Notes: generated from the sequence alone by a model not told the origin. A stretch of DNA of 26,650 nt from Saprospiraceae bacterium (GCA_021739805.1 JAIPBB010000023.1:1-26650), one strand, 5' to 3'; shown: positions 7,053 to 16,740, numbered from the stretch's first letter. Numbers and translations are program-made.

Positions 7053-8393
7053 CTATTTTAACAGGATTATTTTTTTCAATTCCTGATCATTGCCTGTAGA
7101 AAACCTTACAAAGTAAATTCCAGAGGCACATTTATCGGCATCCCAGGTATAATTGTAATCACCGGCTGACAACTTTTCATCAGCCAGTTCTATGATTTTC
7201 TGTCCCTTAATATTATATATCGAGATATTTACTTTTTCTTTATCCCTAAGTGAAAAGGAGATTGTTGCTATTGGATTAAAGGGATTTGGGAAAATATTTA
7301 ATGTTGAAATATTCTGGATAATCTCATTATGCTGAACATCATTAATTTCATATTCCCAATAACCTATATCAGGTGCTATTCCATTATAATCGTCTGGTTC
7401 AAGATCAAGATATCCAATTCCTTCATATTCAAAATATGCAGTTCCAGCATCAATACAAGGAGAATTTGCCTGCAAAGTGAAATCTCCATTTTCAGGATCG
7501 CTGAACATCGGATCAGTATCAATATTGCCTTCCAGCCAATTAACATCATAACCATTAAGAACTATCGCATCAATTCCTCCTTCTACGTCACAAAAGGAAA
7601 TAGTGGCTGAATTCTCAGGTAATGTTTCATGCAGGTAAATTTCATTATCTGTGTCATTTCTAAAAATACTGTTAACAATGATAGGATTTCCTCCTGAAAC
7701 ACAAATTAATCCGGAACCTAATTCAGCATAATTATTTACGCAAGTTACATTTGATAATATACAATTTTCACCTTTGCAATGAATCCCACCACCACCTTCT
7801 TCAGCAAAATTATTAGATACAAGAACACCATTCACAATGCAATTTCCGATCGAAAGCGCGCCACCACCACCAGCACTGTTATTTTTCAGTACTATTTTTT
7901 TAAGCCTACTTGATCCCCAAGCCGCAATACCTCCTCCAAAATTTAAAGCATAATTATTTTTTACAATAAGGTTTTCCAATCTCGGGGAAGCTATATCACC
8001 ATAACCTATGCAGCTTATTCCACCACCACTTGCTAATAAAAAGGATCCAACAATTCTATAACCATTCTGAATAGTAAATCCACTGAGAACTGCTGTAGAA
8101 TCTTCATTGTTATTAAACGTTACAACACTACCATCATGATTTCCGTCGATTATAGTTTGAGAGATATAACTTGTATCCTGTGTAGTAAAATACAAAGAAC
8201 CTACTGTAATAGCTTTTCCCAGGAAATCAATATTTTCCACATAAGTTCCCGGTGTAACGAGAACAACATCTCCATCATTGGCAACTGCAATTCCTTCCTG
8301 GATAGTTGAATAATCTCCCGGAACATTAATTGTAATAGACTGCAGAGTAATAGATACTACTAATAACAAACATAAAAATAACTTATTCTTCAT
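7053..8393 (-). CDS. Secreted parallel beta-helix protein with C-terminal sorting domain
   Basis: A 446-residue exported protein that starts at ATG 8393 behind AAGGAGGG. Residues 1-20 are a signal peptide. Residues about 22-60 (VPGDYSTIQEGIAVANDGD, TPGTYVENI) are the classic opening of right-handed parallel beta-helix (pectin-lyase fold) proteins, and glycine/asparagine-rich rungs continue to about residue 290. A 'DPMF.D..NGDFTLQANSPCIDAG' segment typical of the choice-of-anchor Q region follows. Residues 366-446 are a FlgD-like sorting domain (NPFNP, ISIYNIKGQ, CASGIYF, KKIILLK), which in T9SS-type systems directs outer-membrane export and attachment. No catalytic residues can be assigned, so polysaccharide lyase or hydrolase activity should not be assumed. 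The gene lies 136 bases after the channel gene and just before a binding-protein gene. Confidence 0.85.
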   Translation of the reverse strand: MKNKLFLCLLLVVSITLQSITINVPGDYSTIQEGIAVANDGDVVLVTPGTYVENIDFLGKAITVGSLYFTTQDTSYISQTIIDGNHDGSVVTFNNNEDSTAVLSGFTIQNGYRIVGSFLLASGGGISCIGYGDIASPRLENLIVKNNYALNFGGGIAAWGSSRLKKIVLKNNSAGGGGALSIGNCIVNGVLVSNNFAEEGGGGIHCKGENCILSNVTCVNNYAELGSGLICVSGGNPIIVNSIFRNDTDNEIYLHETLPENSATISFCDVEGGIDAIVLNGYDVNWLEGNIDTDPMFSDPENGDFTLQANSPCIDAGTAYFEYEGIGYLDLEPDDYNGIAPDIGYWEYEINDVQHNEIIQNISTLNIFPNPFNPIATISFSLRDKEKVNISIYNIKGQKIIELADEKLSAGDYNYTWDADKCASGIYFVRFSTGNDQELKKIILLK

Positions 8394-8529
8394 AATACCC
8401 TCCTTATTAATAGCATACGAATATGCTGTTTTATGTAATATTCACAAAATATAATCATTTCTCATTATTAATATTACTTGAAATTTCCCTCCATTTAAAA
8501 TTCAAAATCCATAATTTAACATTACATCA

Positions 8530-10299
8530 TTACCTCAATAGCAGATTTCCGTACGAGGTGATAAAAAGACCCAAGCTTATCCAGCCTAATGCTCCTTCCA
8601 TCATCACTAAAAGTTTGGTAAAACTGTTGCGTGGATACCAGTCTCCAACTCCGATAGTCGTAAAAGTGGAAAATGAAAAATAGAAGCAATTCCAGAACTG
8701 AGTCAATTTACTCCTGATAATCGAAACCCCGGACAGTTTGACAATTTCCTTACTGTCCAGACTCTGCATTATTTGCTCTATCAATTTCACTTTATCATCA
8801 GCCTTTTCTTCTCCCAGCACATGGGAAAACTTCTCCTTCAAACTTTCATAAGTAAGTTTGCTCAGTTTATTCGTGAGAATATTTTTAAATTCAATATGTT
8901 CATGCAGGTTATTAATGCTTTCCGGGTTCATATAATAGATAATAGCAAAAAGAATAATTACACATAAAGCATAGGGGAATATGCGTAGTGGCTTTGTGCC
9001 ATAACCGGTAGAAATCCAGTCCACAAAATAGAACAATGCCTTGAAAGCACGCGTGAAGATATTCGCATCCGAATCCTTCCAGTAATTCTTCCGCAGATAA
9101 TCACGTGATACATAATGACAGTCATCTGCATCTTCCAGCATATTCATCCGTTTCAGATTACTCTTCAGCATGCTATACATGCGCTGCATCCGTTCTGCCC
9201 GGTTGGGTCCATCAGTAACATCAAGTTTTACCTGCTTCAATATATTCCAGTCAAAATCGAAACCTTCTTTAAACTGGTTATCTTCAAAGATCAGCTTTGA
9301 CTGATCACTGGAATCCAAATCAGGCAAAATAAAATTACTATTAATGCTACTTGAAGTAAAAGATAATTTATGGGGTATTTTATTTAATATTATTGATTTA
9401 CTAATAGTACAATTTGTTATTGATAGATTATTATCTATATTAAGTTCTAATTCTGAAAAAGAACAATCATCAGCAATAAATTCATTAAAATCTCCTTGAA
9501 CAACATCTAGCCTACAATCATAAATCTTGTATGACACATTATGAAATATCTTATCTATACTCAATATACTATCATCTTCATCAGCAACAAACCGAATTCT
9601 CCGAATTTTAGAAAAATCAAAATTTAAGTATGAATTAATAAAATCTACAGGTAATATATGATCAATATTATTAATTATTATATTTATATCAGGAAATAAA
9701 TTAATGCATTTCTCGTTATTATAATATGAAATTCTTTCGGGATAATTTTCATCAAGAAAATCATAAGTCCTTTTATTCATTAATTGATATTTTAATGTAT
9801 CAATACTTGAGAATCGCCAAACACCTCCTAAAGAATATAATGATGATATTACTATTTCGAATTTATTGAGATGTGATATATAAAAATAATTTATATCTGT
9901 AATATTGTTTATATCTAATATATCATTCATATTCAAGCTATCTGTAAAACTACCATGTTTCATATTATTGCCTTCAAAAACAAAGATATCTTTGTAGATG
10001 AATTTATTTCTTGCAATTATTGAGCTTCTTTTGAATATTTCAGGATATTTACTAAAATCAATTTCTTTATTTAATAATCTTTCAGTAATATAATCACACA
10101 TTAAACTATCTGTTATATTTTCTTTACTATAAGAAAGAGTATCAATCCCTTGTTTCTGTAAATCAATGTTCCTGTAATGAATATCCTGTGACCACAACTT
10201 GACAATATCATCTTTATCCAGTATTGGTATCTCGGCTTTTGCCTGTAAAAACGTAAAAGTAAACACTAATAATACTAAAGCAATTACTTTCCTTTTCAT
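8530..10299 (-). CDS. Potassium-channel-like protein with large exported N-terminal region
   Basis: A 589-residue protein starting at ATG 10299 behind GGGAGGA. The first 20 or so residues (MKRKVIALVLLVFTFTFLQA) look like a signal peptide. About 350 residues without membrane segments follow, with leucine/serine/asparagine-rich rungs around residues 240-350 that recall pentapeptide or beta-solenoid repeats. Then comes a segment (DDCHYVSRDYLRKNYWK, ... DWISTGYGTKPLRIF) seen in repeat-plus-channel proteins. One transmembrane helix (PYALCVIILFAIIYYM) precedes a roughly 95-residue linker. The end is an ion-channel-2 type pore: pore helix, selectivity filter TTIGVGD, and a last helix ending YGNLLLR. 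K+ selectivity is predicted from the filter. The combination of signal peptide and two-TM pore creates a topology puzzle. A broken copy lies at 4392-4660. Confidence 0.8.
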   Translation of the reverse strand: MKRKVIALVLLVFTFTFLQAKAEIPILDKDDIVKLWSQDIHYRNIDLQKQGIDTLSYSKENITDSLMCDYITERLLNKEIDFSKYPEIFKRSSIIARNKFIYKDIFVFEGNNMKHGSFTDSLNMNDILDINNITDINYFYISHLNKFEIVISSLYSLGGVWRFSSIDTLKYQLMNKRTYDFLDENYPERISYYNNEKCINLFPDINIIINNIDHILPVDFINSYLNFDFSKIRRIRFVADEDDSILSIDKIFHNVSYKIYDCRLDVVQGDFNEFIADDCSFSELELNIDNNLSITNCTISKSIILNKIPHKLSFTSSSINSNFILPDLDSSDQSKLIFEDNQFKEGFDFDWNILKQVKLDVTDGPNRAERMQRMYSMLKSNLKRMNMLEDADDCHYVSRDYLRKNYWKDSDANIFTRAFKALFYFVDWISTGYGTKPLRIFPYALCVIILFAIIYYMNPESINNLHEHIEFKNILTNKLSKLTYESLKEKFSHVLGEEKADDKVKLIEQIMQSLDSKEIVKLSGVSIIRSKLTQFWNCFYFSFSTFTTIGVGDWYPRNSFTKLLVMMEGALGWISLGLFITSYGNLLLR

Positions 10300-10309
10300 C
10301 AATCCTCCC

Positions 10310-10349
10310 AAAAACAAAAAGTTGTGGGAGTGGCTAACCACTCCCACAA
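10310..10349 (-). terminator. Intrinsic terminator-like hairpin between M16C copy B and the channel gene
   Basis: TTGTGGGAGTGG (10322-10333) and CCACTCCCACAA (10338-10349) form a perfect 12-bp stem around a 4-base loop. On the minus strand CTTTTTGTTTTT follows immediately. The structure fills the short gap between the M16C stop and the ribosome site of the channel gene. It would end or attenuate transcription, lowering channel expression relative to the peptidase. Confidence 0.65.
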
Positions 10350-10357
10350 GTCAAAAT

Positions 10358-13285
10358 TTATTCAAAAACCTTTATTACTTCATCGAAAAGTGCCTTGTCT
10401 TCCTCAATTTTGCTTTCACTACCGAGAGTGCAGCGAACTCCATTCTTGATTGCTTCTTCCAGAGGATCAGCAAAACTCTTGAGGTCTTCAACCGTAGTGG
10501 CAAATATCTCATCACGAATTTTCTGTTCATATCCATAAGTCTTTCCACTTAGATGATTACTAATTGCATGATTGAGGTATTGTTCTGGAGATAAGGGTTT
10601 ATCAAGGGAAGCTATTGTTCCGATTTTGTACTTCATTAATTCTTCTTCTGAAAGCGATAGATCACGTATATAATCAGGTATAAGATTATAAGCTTCATAA
10701 GTTTTTAACAAATTAGGATCTCTGTAAGAAGTAAGTGATAGAGTATTATCATCGTCAATATTTATAAGTGATCCATAAGCTCCACCATCAATCCTGATTT
10801 TAGTTTGTAGAAAATCTCGCCGCAAAATGTGAGATAATAACTTTAATCCTCCATTATATTTCAATCCTTCATTTCCAAGATTACATGATAGAGAATTAAA
10901 TTGTATCTGAACAGGAACTTCTAACGCCTCATGTTTAATCTCCGGAACAAAGTCTACATTGATTGTACCTGTAATTTTCTTATTAAGTTCTATGAGCAAT
11001 TCCATTATTTGCTCCTTCATTTGCTGTTTCTCTTTATCACCTGCACTTATGGAAAGAAGCATATTATTGCTATTGAATAATCTTCCATATACAGAATATA
11101 GATTCTCTCGGATTTTAGTGAACTTTGCTTCAAAATTATTTAGCAAATTTTTTAGAAAACGATAAAATGTCAGGTAGTGAACTTCATCAATAAAAGCTGA
11201 AGTTTTGTTGATCTTGGATTGAGATCTGTTTTCAGTAACAGAATGACCATGATTTGTAATTAAAAAATCATAATAACTACTTGCTTCCTTTAAAACTTGC
11301 TCAATTCTCTTTTTATCTTCAAATAGTGAGTTAATCAGAAGTTCTTTGAGTATTTTCGGAAGATTGTTGGTCTTTTCATAAAGCAGTTTTGAAGATAGAG
11401 AAATACCAAACATATTCATTTTCGGATTAGTAATATTGTTCATTGCAAATAGACCAAATTCAATACCACCGGTATTTATATTGATCATTTCAGCCAATTC
11501 ATTATATTTATAGTTTTTTGTATTTACTTTCTTGAGAAGCCAGAAAAGTAATCCCAACCATTTCCATTCATCTCTTCTTAAATGATTTGCAGGAAAATGC
11601 AGATTCAGATAAAGAAGACCATTTCCCTTATATTGAGTCTCCAGAATTTTCATATTATTATCTTCAATTACTTTGTAATTTATTTTTCTGGAGTCTTTAT
11701 TAATATCCGATAATTCCAGTTGTGGTATTTTTTGCAGATCTTCCGGCTTATCCGATGTCTGCTGCCATTTCTTGAAATCAAAATTTGCCTGAATAAGGCC
11801 TCCCAGTCCTTTTCCCTTTAAAGCTTCCTTCTTCTGATTAAGATTTTTTTTAAGAGCTTCATCTTTTACAGATTGAAGTCCTGGTTTAGGTAGTAATATC
11901 ACTGCACTCTTATGTTTATTATCCAAGAGATACTTCTTGATTATATCATCAAAAAAATGTTCGTTCAATGAGGCTCTTATATCACTAATTATTTTTTCAT
12001 ATTGCAGATATAGAAGGGGATCATCAACATGCAACCAACTCTTTAATGCTCTGCTCATAAATAACAATCCTTTAGGGTATTTACTACTTTCAGCTTCTCT
12101 CAAGGCTATGATTTCTCTGTTTAAGGCCGCTTCTATTTGGTCAAGTGAAATTCCTTTCTTAACAATTTCCTGTAACTTATTCTCTATAAGCCTACTTGTC
12201 TTATTTAATTTGTTTGCTTCAGTTTTATGCAGCACAATACTGAATATAGGTTGTTGTATAGAATTATAATAGCTATATTGAACATCTTCAGCCAATCCAG
12301 CATCTAATATTGCCTGTTTTAAAGGGGAGCCTTCATATCTAAGTAGAATTGCTGATAATAAGGAGAAATTCAAATTTAATAACCTATCTCCGATGTTACC
12401 AATAGTATAATTAAAACTTATATAAGTTTTATTTTCAGATGATTCCTTCTCACCAATGGGATAGAACTCCGTCAATTCTCTAGCAGAGGAAAAAGGGGGT
12501 TGTTCTATGATCCTGCTATCAATTTCGAGTTTTTCGAAATTAATAAGGTAATCATCATTAATATTTTTTAAAGCTTTTCCAATATCCATATTTCCATAAA
12601 GGTAAATATAACTGTTTGTCGGGTGATAATATTTATGATGGAATGCTTTGAATTTCTCGTAAGTAAGCTCTGGAATGTATTCAGGATTGCCACCCGATTC
12701 AAAATGATAACAATTATCCGGATTTTGTACTTTAAATATTTCACTTACTAAAATTTGAGTTGCTGAGGAAAACACTCCTTTCATCTCATTAAAAACTACT
12801 CCATTCAGTTTAATATCTTCATCAATGTTATCAATTTCAATACGCCAACCCTCCTGTCTGAAACTATTTTCATTCTCCAGCACTTTTGGATAAAATACAG
12901 CATCCAGATAAACATCCATCAGATTCCAAAAATCCTGCTCATTGGTGCTCGCTACTGGATACATTGTGAAATCTTTACCCGTTTTTGCATTTAAATAAGT
13001 TTTAAATGATCCTTTCGATAATTCATCAAAAGGTGATTTCACAGGATATTTTTTTGAACCCTGTAGAACAGAATGTTCCAGAATATGGGCAGTACCGCAG
13101 TCATCTTCCGGTAAGGTTTTGAAAGTGATGGAAAATGCTTTTTCCTCGTCGTCGTTTTCCAGATACAAAAGCTTCGCTCCTGTTTTCTGATGCTCGAAAT
13201 AATGAGCGATACTATTAATCTCTTTTACTTCCTTATTCCAGAGAAGCTTAAAACCATGATACAGATTTCCTTCCAGGTAATTCAT
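10358..13285 (-). CDS. M16C family zinc metallopeptidase (PreP-like), copy B
   Basis: A 975-residue peptidase with the same architecture as copy A. It has H67-I-L-E70-H71, the distal zinc ligand E167 (NGVVFNEM), and R831/Y837 in R-I-D-G-G-A-Y-G. It keeps the family's substrate-cleft segment (SPFDELSKGSFKTYLNAKT), including N99, so it is the more conventional copy. No signal peptide is present, so it should act on peptides in the cytoplasm. The start is ATG 13285 with CGGAGGAAATA upstream. It lies 50 bases after the exported TPR gene at the end of the peptide-transporter operon and before a terminator-like hairpin and the channel gene. The context suggests final breakdown of imported peptides. 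Identity with copy A is high along the whole length by eye, strongest at both ends. Confidence 0.95.
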   Translation of the reverse strand: MNYLEGNLYHGFKLLWNKEVKEINSIAHYFEHQKTGAKLLYLENDDEEKAFSITFKTLPEDDCGTAHILEHSVLQGSKKYPVKSPFDELSKGSFKTYLNAKTGKDFTMYPVASTNEQDFWNLMDVYLDAVFYPKVLENENSFRQEGWRIEIDNIDEDIKLNGVVFNEMKGVFSSATQILVSEIFKVQNPDNCYHFESGGNPEYIPELTYEKFKAFHHKYYHPTNSYIYLYGNMDIGKALKNINDDYLINFEKLEIDSRIIEQPPFSSARELTEFYPIGEKESSENKTYISFNYTIGNIGDRLLNLNFSLLSAILLRYEGSPLKQAILDAGLAEDVQYSYYNSIQQPIFSIVLHKTEANKLNKTSRLIENKLQEIVKKGISLDQIEAALNREIIALREAESSKYPKGLLFMSRALKSWLHVDDPLLYLQYEKIISDIRASLNEHFFDDIIKKYLLDNKHKSAVILLPKPGLQSVKDEALKKNLNQKKEALKGKGLGGLIQANFDFKKWQQTSDKPEDLQKIPQLELSDINKDSRKINYKVIEDNNMKILETQYKGNGLLYLNLHFPANHLRRDEWKWLGLLFWLLKKVNTKNYKYNELAEMININTGGIEFGLFAMNNITNPKMNMFGISLSSKLLYEKTNNLPKILKELLINSLFEDKKRIEQVLKEASSYYDFLITNHGHSVTENRSQSKINKTSAFIDEVHYLTFYRFLKNLLNNFEAKFTKIRENLYSVYGRLFNSNNMLLSISAGDKEKQQMKEQIMELLIELNKKITGTINVDFVPEIKHEALEVPVQIQFNSLSCNLGNEGLKYNGGLKLLSHILRRDFLQTKIRIDGGAYGSLINIDDDNTLSLTSYRDPNLLKTYEAYNLIPDYIRDLSLSEEELMKYKIGTIASLDKPLSPEQYLNHAISNHLSGKTYGYEQKIRDEIFATTVEDLKSFADPLEEAIKNGVRCTLGSESKIEEDKALFDEVIKVFE

Positions 13286-13335
13286 TATTTCCTCCGATCT
13301 TTCTTAAACTTATTTACTTAAGAAATCATACTATA

Positions 13336-15045
13336 CTATTTATATTCTTCTACGAGATTTCTAAAAAACCGATTTTCAATATTAATGTTATCAATATCTA
13401 TTAATTGTGTAAGTAATAGAGAATTTATATAATGAGACAACTCCTTTTTATCATATAGCCATAGGTCATTATCTTTTTTTCTTTTTGCCCTGGAATAGTA
13501 ATAATCCAACAAATTTTCGTTCGAATTGTCTTTCATTTCCGATTTCAAAAATGAAGTGTAATAATCACGAGAAGCTGATTCGAGAAGTTTCTGAAAAAGA
13601 TTTTCGACTGAGTTTAATTTACCTAATCGTCTATATGACTCCAGCAGAATTTTTAATAAAGTAACATTATCGGGATAAACTTTTATTATATCACTCACAA
13701 TATAGATTGTATAATCGTAAATTCCCTTTTGAAATAACCAGGTAGCAAACAGGAATTTTAAATTAAAATCATAAATATCCAAACCATTCAGAATATAGTC
13801 GACATCAATGATATTATCTATTTTATATTTATTAATATTATATATAAATAGTTGTAGAGGAGTTAAATTCATTTTACTCATATTATCAAGTTTTAATTTC
13901 GGATATAGATCAGATTCATCAGAAAAAAAGTAACACAGGAAATATTCCTGGTAAATAAAGGGATTATCGGGAAATTTCAAATCAAGCTCTTCCAGATAAA
14001 GCAGGTATTCATCAGTAGGGAATTTTTTGTCTTTAGCAATATTCTCAAATTTATAATTAATCATATATAATCTTGCATCAAGAGAGTCTATAGCTATGCT
14101 TCTTTCAATATAATCAATTGCCAGGGGAACATTATCTTTAATCTTGTAGCATTGCGCATAGCGAAATAGAGGTTCTATTTCATAAGGAAAATCAGTAATA
14201 AGCTGGTTTGTATATTTCGAAGCACGATTGATTCTGTTTTCCTGAATAAGAATTTTAATCATACCGAGACGGGAATTATAATCCCGTTCATTATTTTTTA
14301 TAGCATCCTGAAAAGCTTTCGATGATAATTTCGGTTCATTGATATAGAAGTAATAATCACCAAGCATAAACGGAGGTATATCAATATTATTCTCTATAGA
14401 GAGCTCTATGATATGGCTGGCTGCAGGCGAATCGGCAATTTCCATAGAGATTTTTAAATTATTCTGATAATAAAATTCACTTTCCGGATCTAGTCTATGT
14501 ATCTGCTCAAGTATTATTTGGCATTTCCTGAATTTATTAACAGAAAGATATTGGAGATATTGAAGTTTGAGAATGGATATTCGGAGATCATCAATTTCCT
14601 GCTTGTTAAGGCTGGAGTATTCACTGTGCCTTACTTTAAATCTTATATTTTCATTAATGATACTATATTCCTTGTAAATATCTGGTCTATATTGAACTTG
14701 ATATAATTTTGAGATAACCATTTTCCGGGAATAAGCAGAAAGGAATTTAACACTTCCGGGTTTAGATGCATCGGTAACAGTATCAAAAAGAAGCAAAGCA
14801 TTATCTTCATTGATGATATTGTCGAATATCATTTTTTGATATAACGTCCATGGGATATTTTCAGCATAATTAAAATAAATTTGACTGGCTTTGGCATAAG
14901 CTATTGATTTGATCCAGGTGATATCAGACAACGAATCATCGAAATCATAGCAAAAGCTGAAATCATAATCATCTGCGTGAGTATAATTGCAATAGCAGAG
15001 TAATAAGGCTATTATTACAATTAGTATGGAGTTTTTAGAATTCAT
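13336..15045 (-). CDS. Exported TPR-type protein of unknown function
   Basis: A 569-residue protein. ATG 15045 is preferred over ATG 15057 because it puts the hydrophobic signal segment (MNSKNSILIVIIALLL) at the very N-terminus. Both starts lie inside the end of the upstream ATPase gene, so translation is likely coupled. The signal is followed by CYCNYTHADD; cleavage after THA is plausible and the cysteines do not fit a good lipobox. The remainder is almost wholly helical, with repeated motifs typical of tetratricopeptide repeats (for example AFQDAIKNNERDYNSRLGM and PLAIDYIERSIAIDSLDARL), mostly between about residues 170 and 520. TPR proteins act as protein-protein scaffolds. A periplasmic partner for the transporter or for the other exported proteins is possible, but nothing in the sequence identifies it. 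Confidence 0.75.
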   Translation of the reverse strand: MNSKNSILIVIIALLLCYCNYTHADDYDFSFCYDFDDSLSDITWIKSIAYAKASQIYFNYAENIPWTLYQKMIFDNIINEDNALLLFDTVTDASKPGSVKFLSAYSRKMVISKLYQVQYRPDIYKEYSIINENIRFKVRHSEYSSLNKQEIDDLRISILKLQYLQYLSVNKFRKCQIILEQIHRLDPESEFYYQNNLKISMEIADSPAASHIIELSIENNIDIPPFMLGDYYFYINEPKLSSKAFQDAIKNNERDYNSRLGMIKILIQENRINRASKYTNQLITDFPYEIEPLFRYAQCYKIKDNVPLAIDYIERSIAIDSLDARLYMINYKFENIAKDKKFPTDEYLLYLEELDLKFPDNPFIYQEYFLCYFFSDESDLYPKLKLDNMSKMNLTPLQLFIYNINKYKIDNIIDVDYILNGLDIYDFNLKFLFATWLFQKGIYDYTIYIVSDIIKVYPDNVTLLKILLESYRRLGKLNSVENLFQKLLESASRDYYTSFLKSEMKDNSNENLLDYYYSRAKRKKDNDLWLYDKKELSHYINSLLLTQLIDIDNINIENRFFRNLVEEYK

Positions 15046-15847
15046 CACTATTTTCAAACATCATACCCTTGAGGAGCTTTTTTGTATAATCAGTAACACG
15101 GGCATTAATATTGAAGATATCTTCTACATTTCCCATATCGCATTTAAGACCTTTTTCCATAATAATGACATTATCACAGATATAATGAGCAGCAGCAAGA
15201 TCATGAGAAATAAGCAGCAAGCCCATATTTTCGAACTTAACGATATTACGGAGAAGGTTAAGTACTTTAGCCTGAGTAGTAACATCAAGGCAGCTAACCG
15301 GTTCATCGGCAATAAGGAAATCCGGTCTGGCAATCAAGGCTCGTGCTATACAAATTCTTTGAATTTCACCACCACTGAATTCGTCCGGTAAATTATCAAG
15401 GGCATCTTTGGGGATATCAACTTTTTCAAGGATTGCATGGTATATTTTCAAAAGTTCAGAATCATCCATTTTCTTTATATCCGGAATTTTTTTAGGATTG
15501 CTTTTATGAAGATAGATAAGAGTTTCGTTGAAGATTTTTTTAACTGTTTTAACAGGATGAAGAGAATCCAGAGTATCCTGAAAAATCATCTGGAAGGTAG
15601 AGCGAAGCAAAGCTCTTCTATCAGCCGATTTCAAAGTAAGGACATCGTTATCATTAATAACGATACTTCCGGAATCTGGAGTTAGTAAACCGGCAAGGCA
15701 CATAGCCGTTGTAGTTTTACCGCAACCGGATTCACCACATAGTGCAGTGGAAACACCTTTCATAAGTTGAAAAGAAATTCCTCTAACCCCTTTTTCATCA
15801 TGAGAATTATCGTGATATATTTTTTTTAGATTTTCTATTCTAATCAT
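15035..15847 (-). CDS. Peptide ABC transporter ATPase (OppF/DppF-type)
   Basis: A 270-residue ATP-binding subunit. Walker A GESGCGKT is at residues 38-45, the signature is FSGGE at 157-161 (F in place of the usual L), Walker B FLIADE at 177-182 and the switch histidine H215. It is shorter than typical OppF proteins (about 320 residues) because the C-terminal oligopeptide-transporter extension is missing. It should pair with the second ATPase encoded just upstream to drive the two permeases. Its ATG overlaps the upstream stop in an ATGA, and its own 3' end overlaps the TPR gene by 11 bases, so the run is transcribed together. Confidence 0.92.
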   Translation of the reverse strand: MIRIENLKKIYHDNSHDEKGVRGISFQLMKGVSTALCGESGCGKTTTAMCLAGLLTPDSGSIVINDNDVLTLKSADRRALLRSTFQMIFQDTLDSLHPVKTVKKIFNETLIYLHKSNPKKIPDIKKMDDSELLKIYHAILEKVDIPKDALDNLPDEFSGGEIQRICIARALIARPDFLIADEPVSCLDVTTQAKVLNLLRNIVKFENMGLLLISHDLAAAHYICDNVIIMEKGLKCDMGNVEDIFNINARVTDYTKKLLKGMMFENSDEF

Positions 15848-16740
15848 AATGCATCCGAGCAGGCACAGAAGTTGCCTGAATTATTTGTTTGGTGAATAAA
15901 AGAGCAATTAATATTACAAACCGAGCAATAAGGAGCAAAAGGACAATCATGCTGAATATTCTCATTTATAATAATCTTTTCCTGCAGATTATTTTTCTGC
16001 ATATCAGGTCGAGAAGCAATAAGCAATTTTGAATATGGATGACGAGGGTTATCTCTAATGATTGAGCTACTACCCATTTCCATGATCATACCTTGATATA
16101 GAACAACAATCTGATCAGCAATATTCTGAACCAGAATCAGATCATGACTTATTAAAAGAATGGTAATCCCAAGTTTTCTATTCAACTCCTGCAGTGTATT
16201 CATCAGTGAAAAACGGGTAACAGTGTCAATAGCACTGGTTGGTTCATCAGCAATAAGCAGAGATGGATTTCCAGCAACAGCCATAGCAATTAGAATCCGC
16301 TGTTTCTCGCCACCGCTGAGTTGAAAAGAATATTTATTCATTTTCAGATGGGCATCTTTAATGAAATCATTAAGAAGATTGAGAATCAATTCTGCTCTCT
16401 CCCTTTTATTTAGATTGGTTTTGGATTTAAGCAGCATATCAAACTGCTGATAAATAGTAAAATATTCAGAAAGAGATGAGGCGAATTTCTGACTAACATA
16501 ACCAACATCTTTTCCATAAACCAGTTTTGCGGGTTTATCTCCTGAATTATAAATGACACCTTCTTTTTGGGCATTTTCAGGTAGAGCACCAAGAATAGAA
16601 TTAGCCAAAGTAGTTTTCCCGCAGCCAGATTCACCGACGAGAGCTGTAATTTTTCCTCTTGGAATTTTCAGATTGATCTTAAACAGAGCAGGCTGTTCGT
16701 TTCCTTTATAATGAACAGTGAGATTATTAATATTAAGCAT
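15844..16740 (-). CDS. Peptide ABC transporter ATPase (OppD/DppD-type)
   Basis: A 298-residue ATP-binding subunit. Walker A GESGCGKT is at 36-43, the Q-loop glutamine at 84, LSGGE at 141-145, Walker B LLIADE at 161-166 and the switch histidine H199. The C-terminal tail has the oligopeptide/dipeptide extension with clustered cysteines (C266, C272, C275, C279, C292, C294), a region that carries an iron-sulfur cluster in some family members. Here that role is only suggested. ATG 16740 (AAGGA seven bases upstream) is chosen over ATG 16770, which lies deeper inside the permease gene. The start overlaps the permease stop by a few bases. Confidence 0.92.
   Translation of the reverse strand: MLNINNLTVHYKGNEQPALFKINLKIPRGKITALVGESGCGKTTLANSILGALPENAQKEGVIYNSGDKPAKLVYGKDVGYVSQKFASSLSEYFTIYQQFDMLLKSKTNLNKRERAELILNLLNDFIKDAHLKMNKYSFQLSGGEKQRILIAMAVAGNPSLLIADEPTSAIDTVTRFSLMNTLQELNRKLGITILLISHDLILVQNIADQIVVLYQGMIMEMGSSSIIRDNPRHPYSKLLIASRPDMQKNNLQEKIIINENIQHDCPFAPYCSVCNINCSFIHQTNNSGNFCACSDAL

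Noticed and set aside
13301..13324. A TTCTTAA/TTAAGAA inverted repeat upstream of M16C copy B
   Set aside because: The stem is only seven AT-rich pairs with no T-run, too weak to call a terminator or operator.
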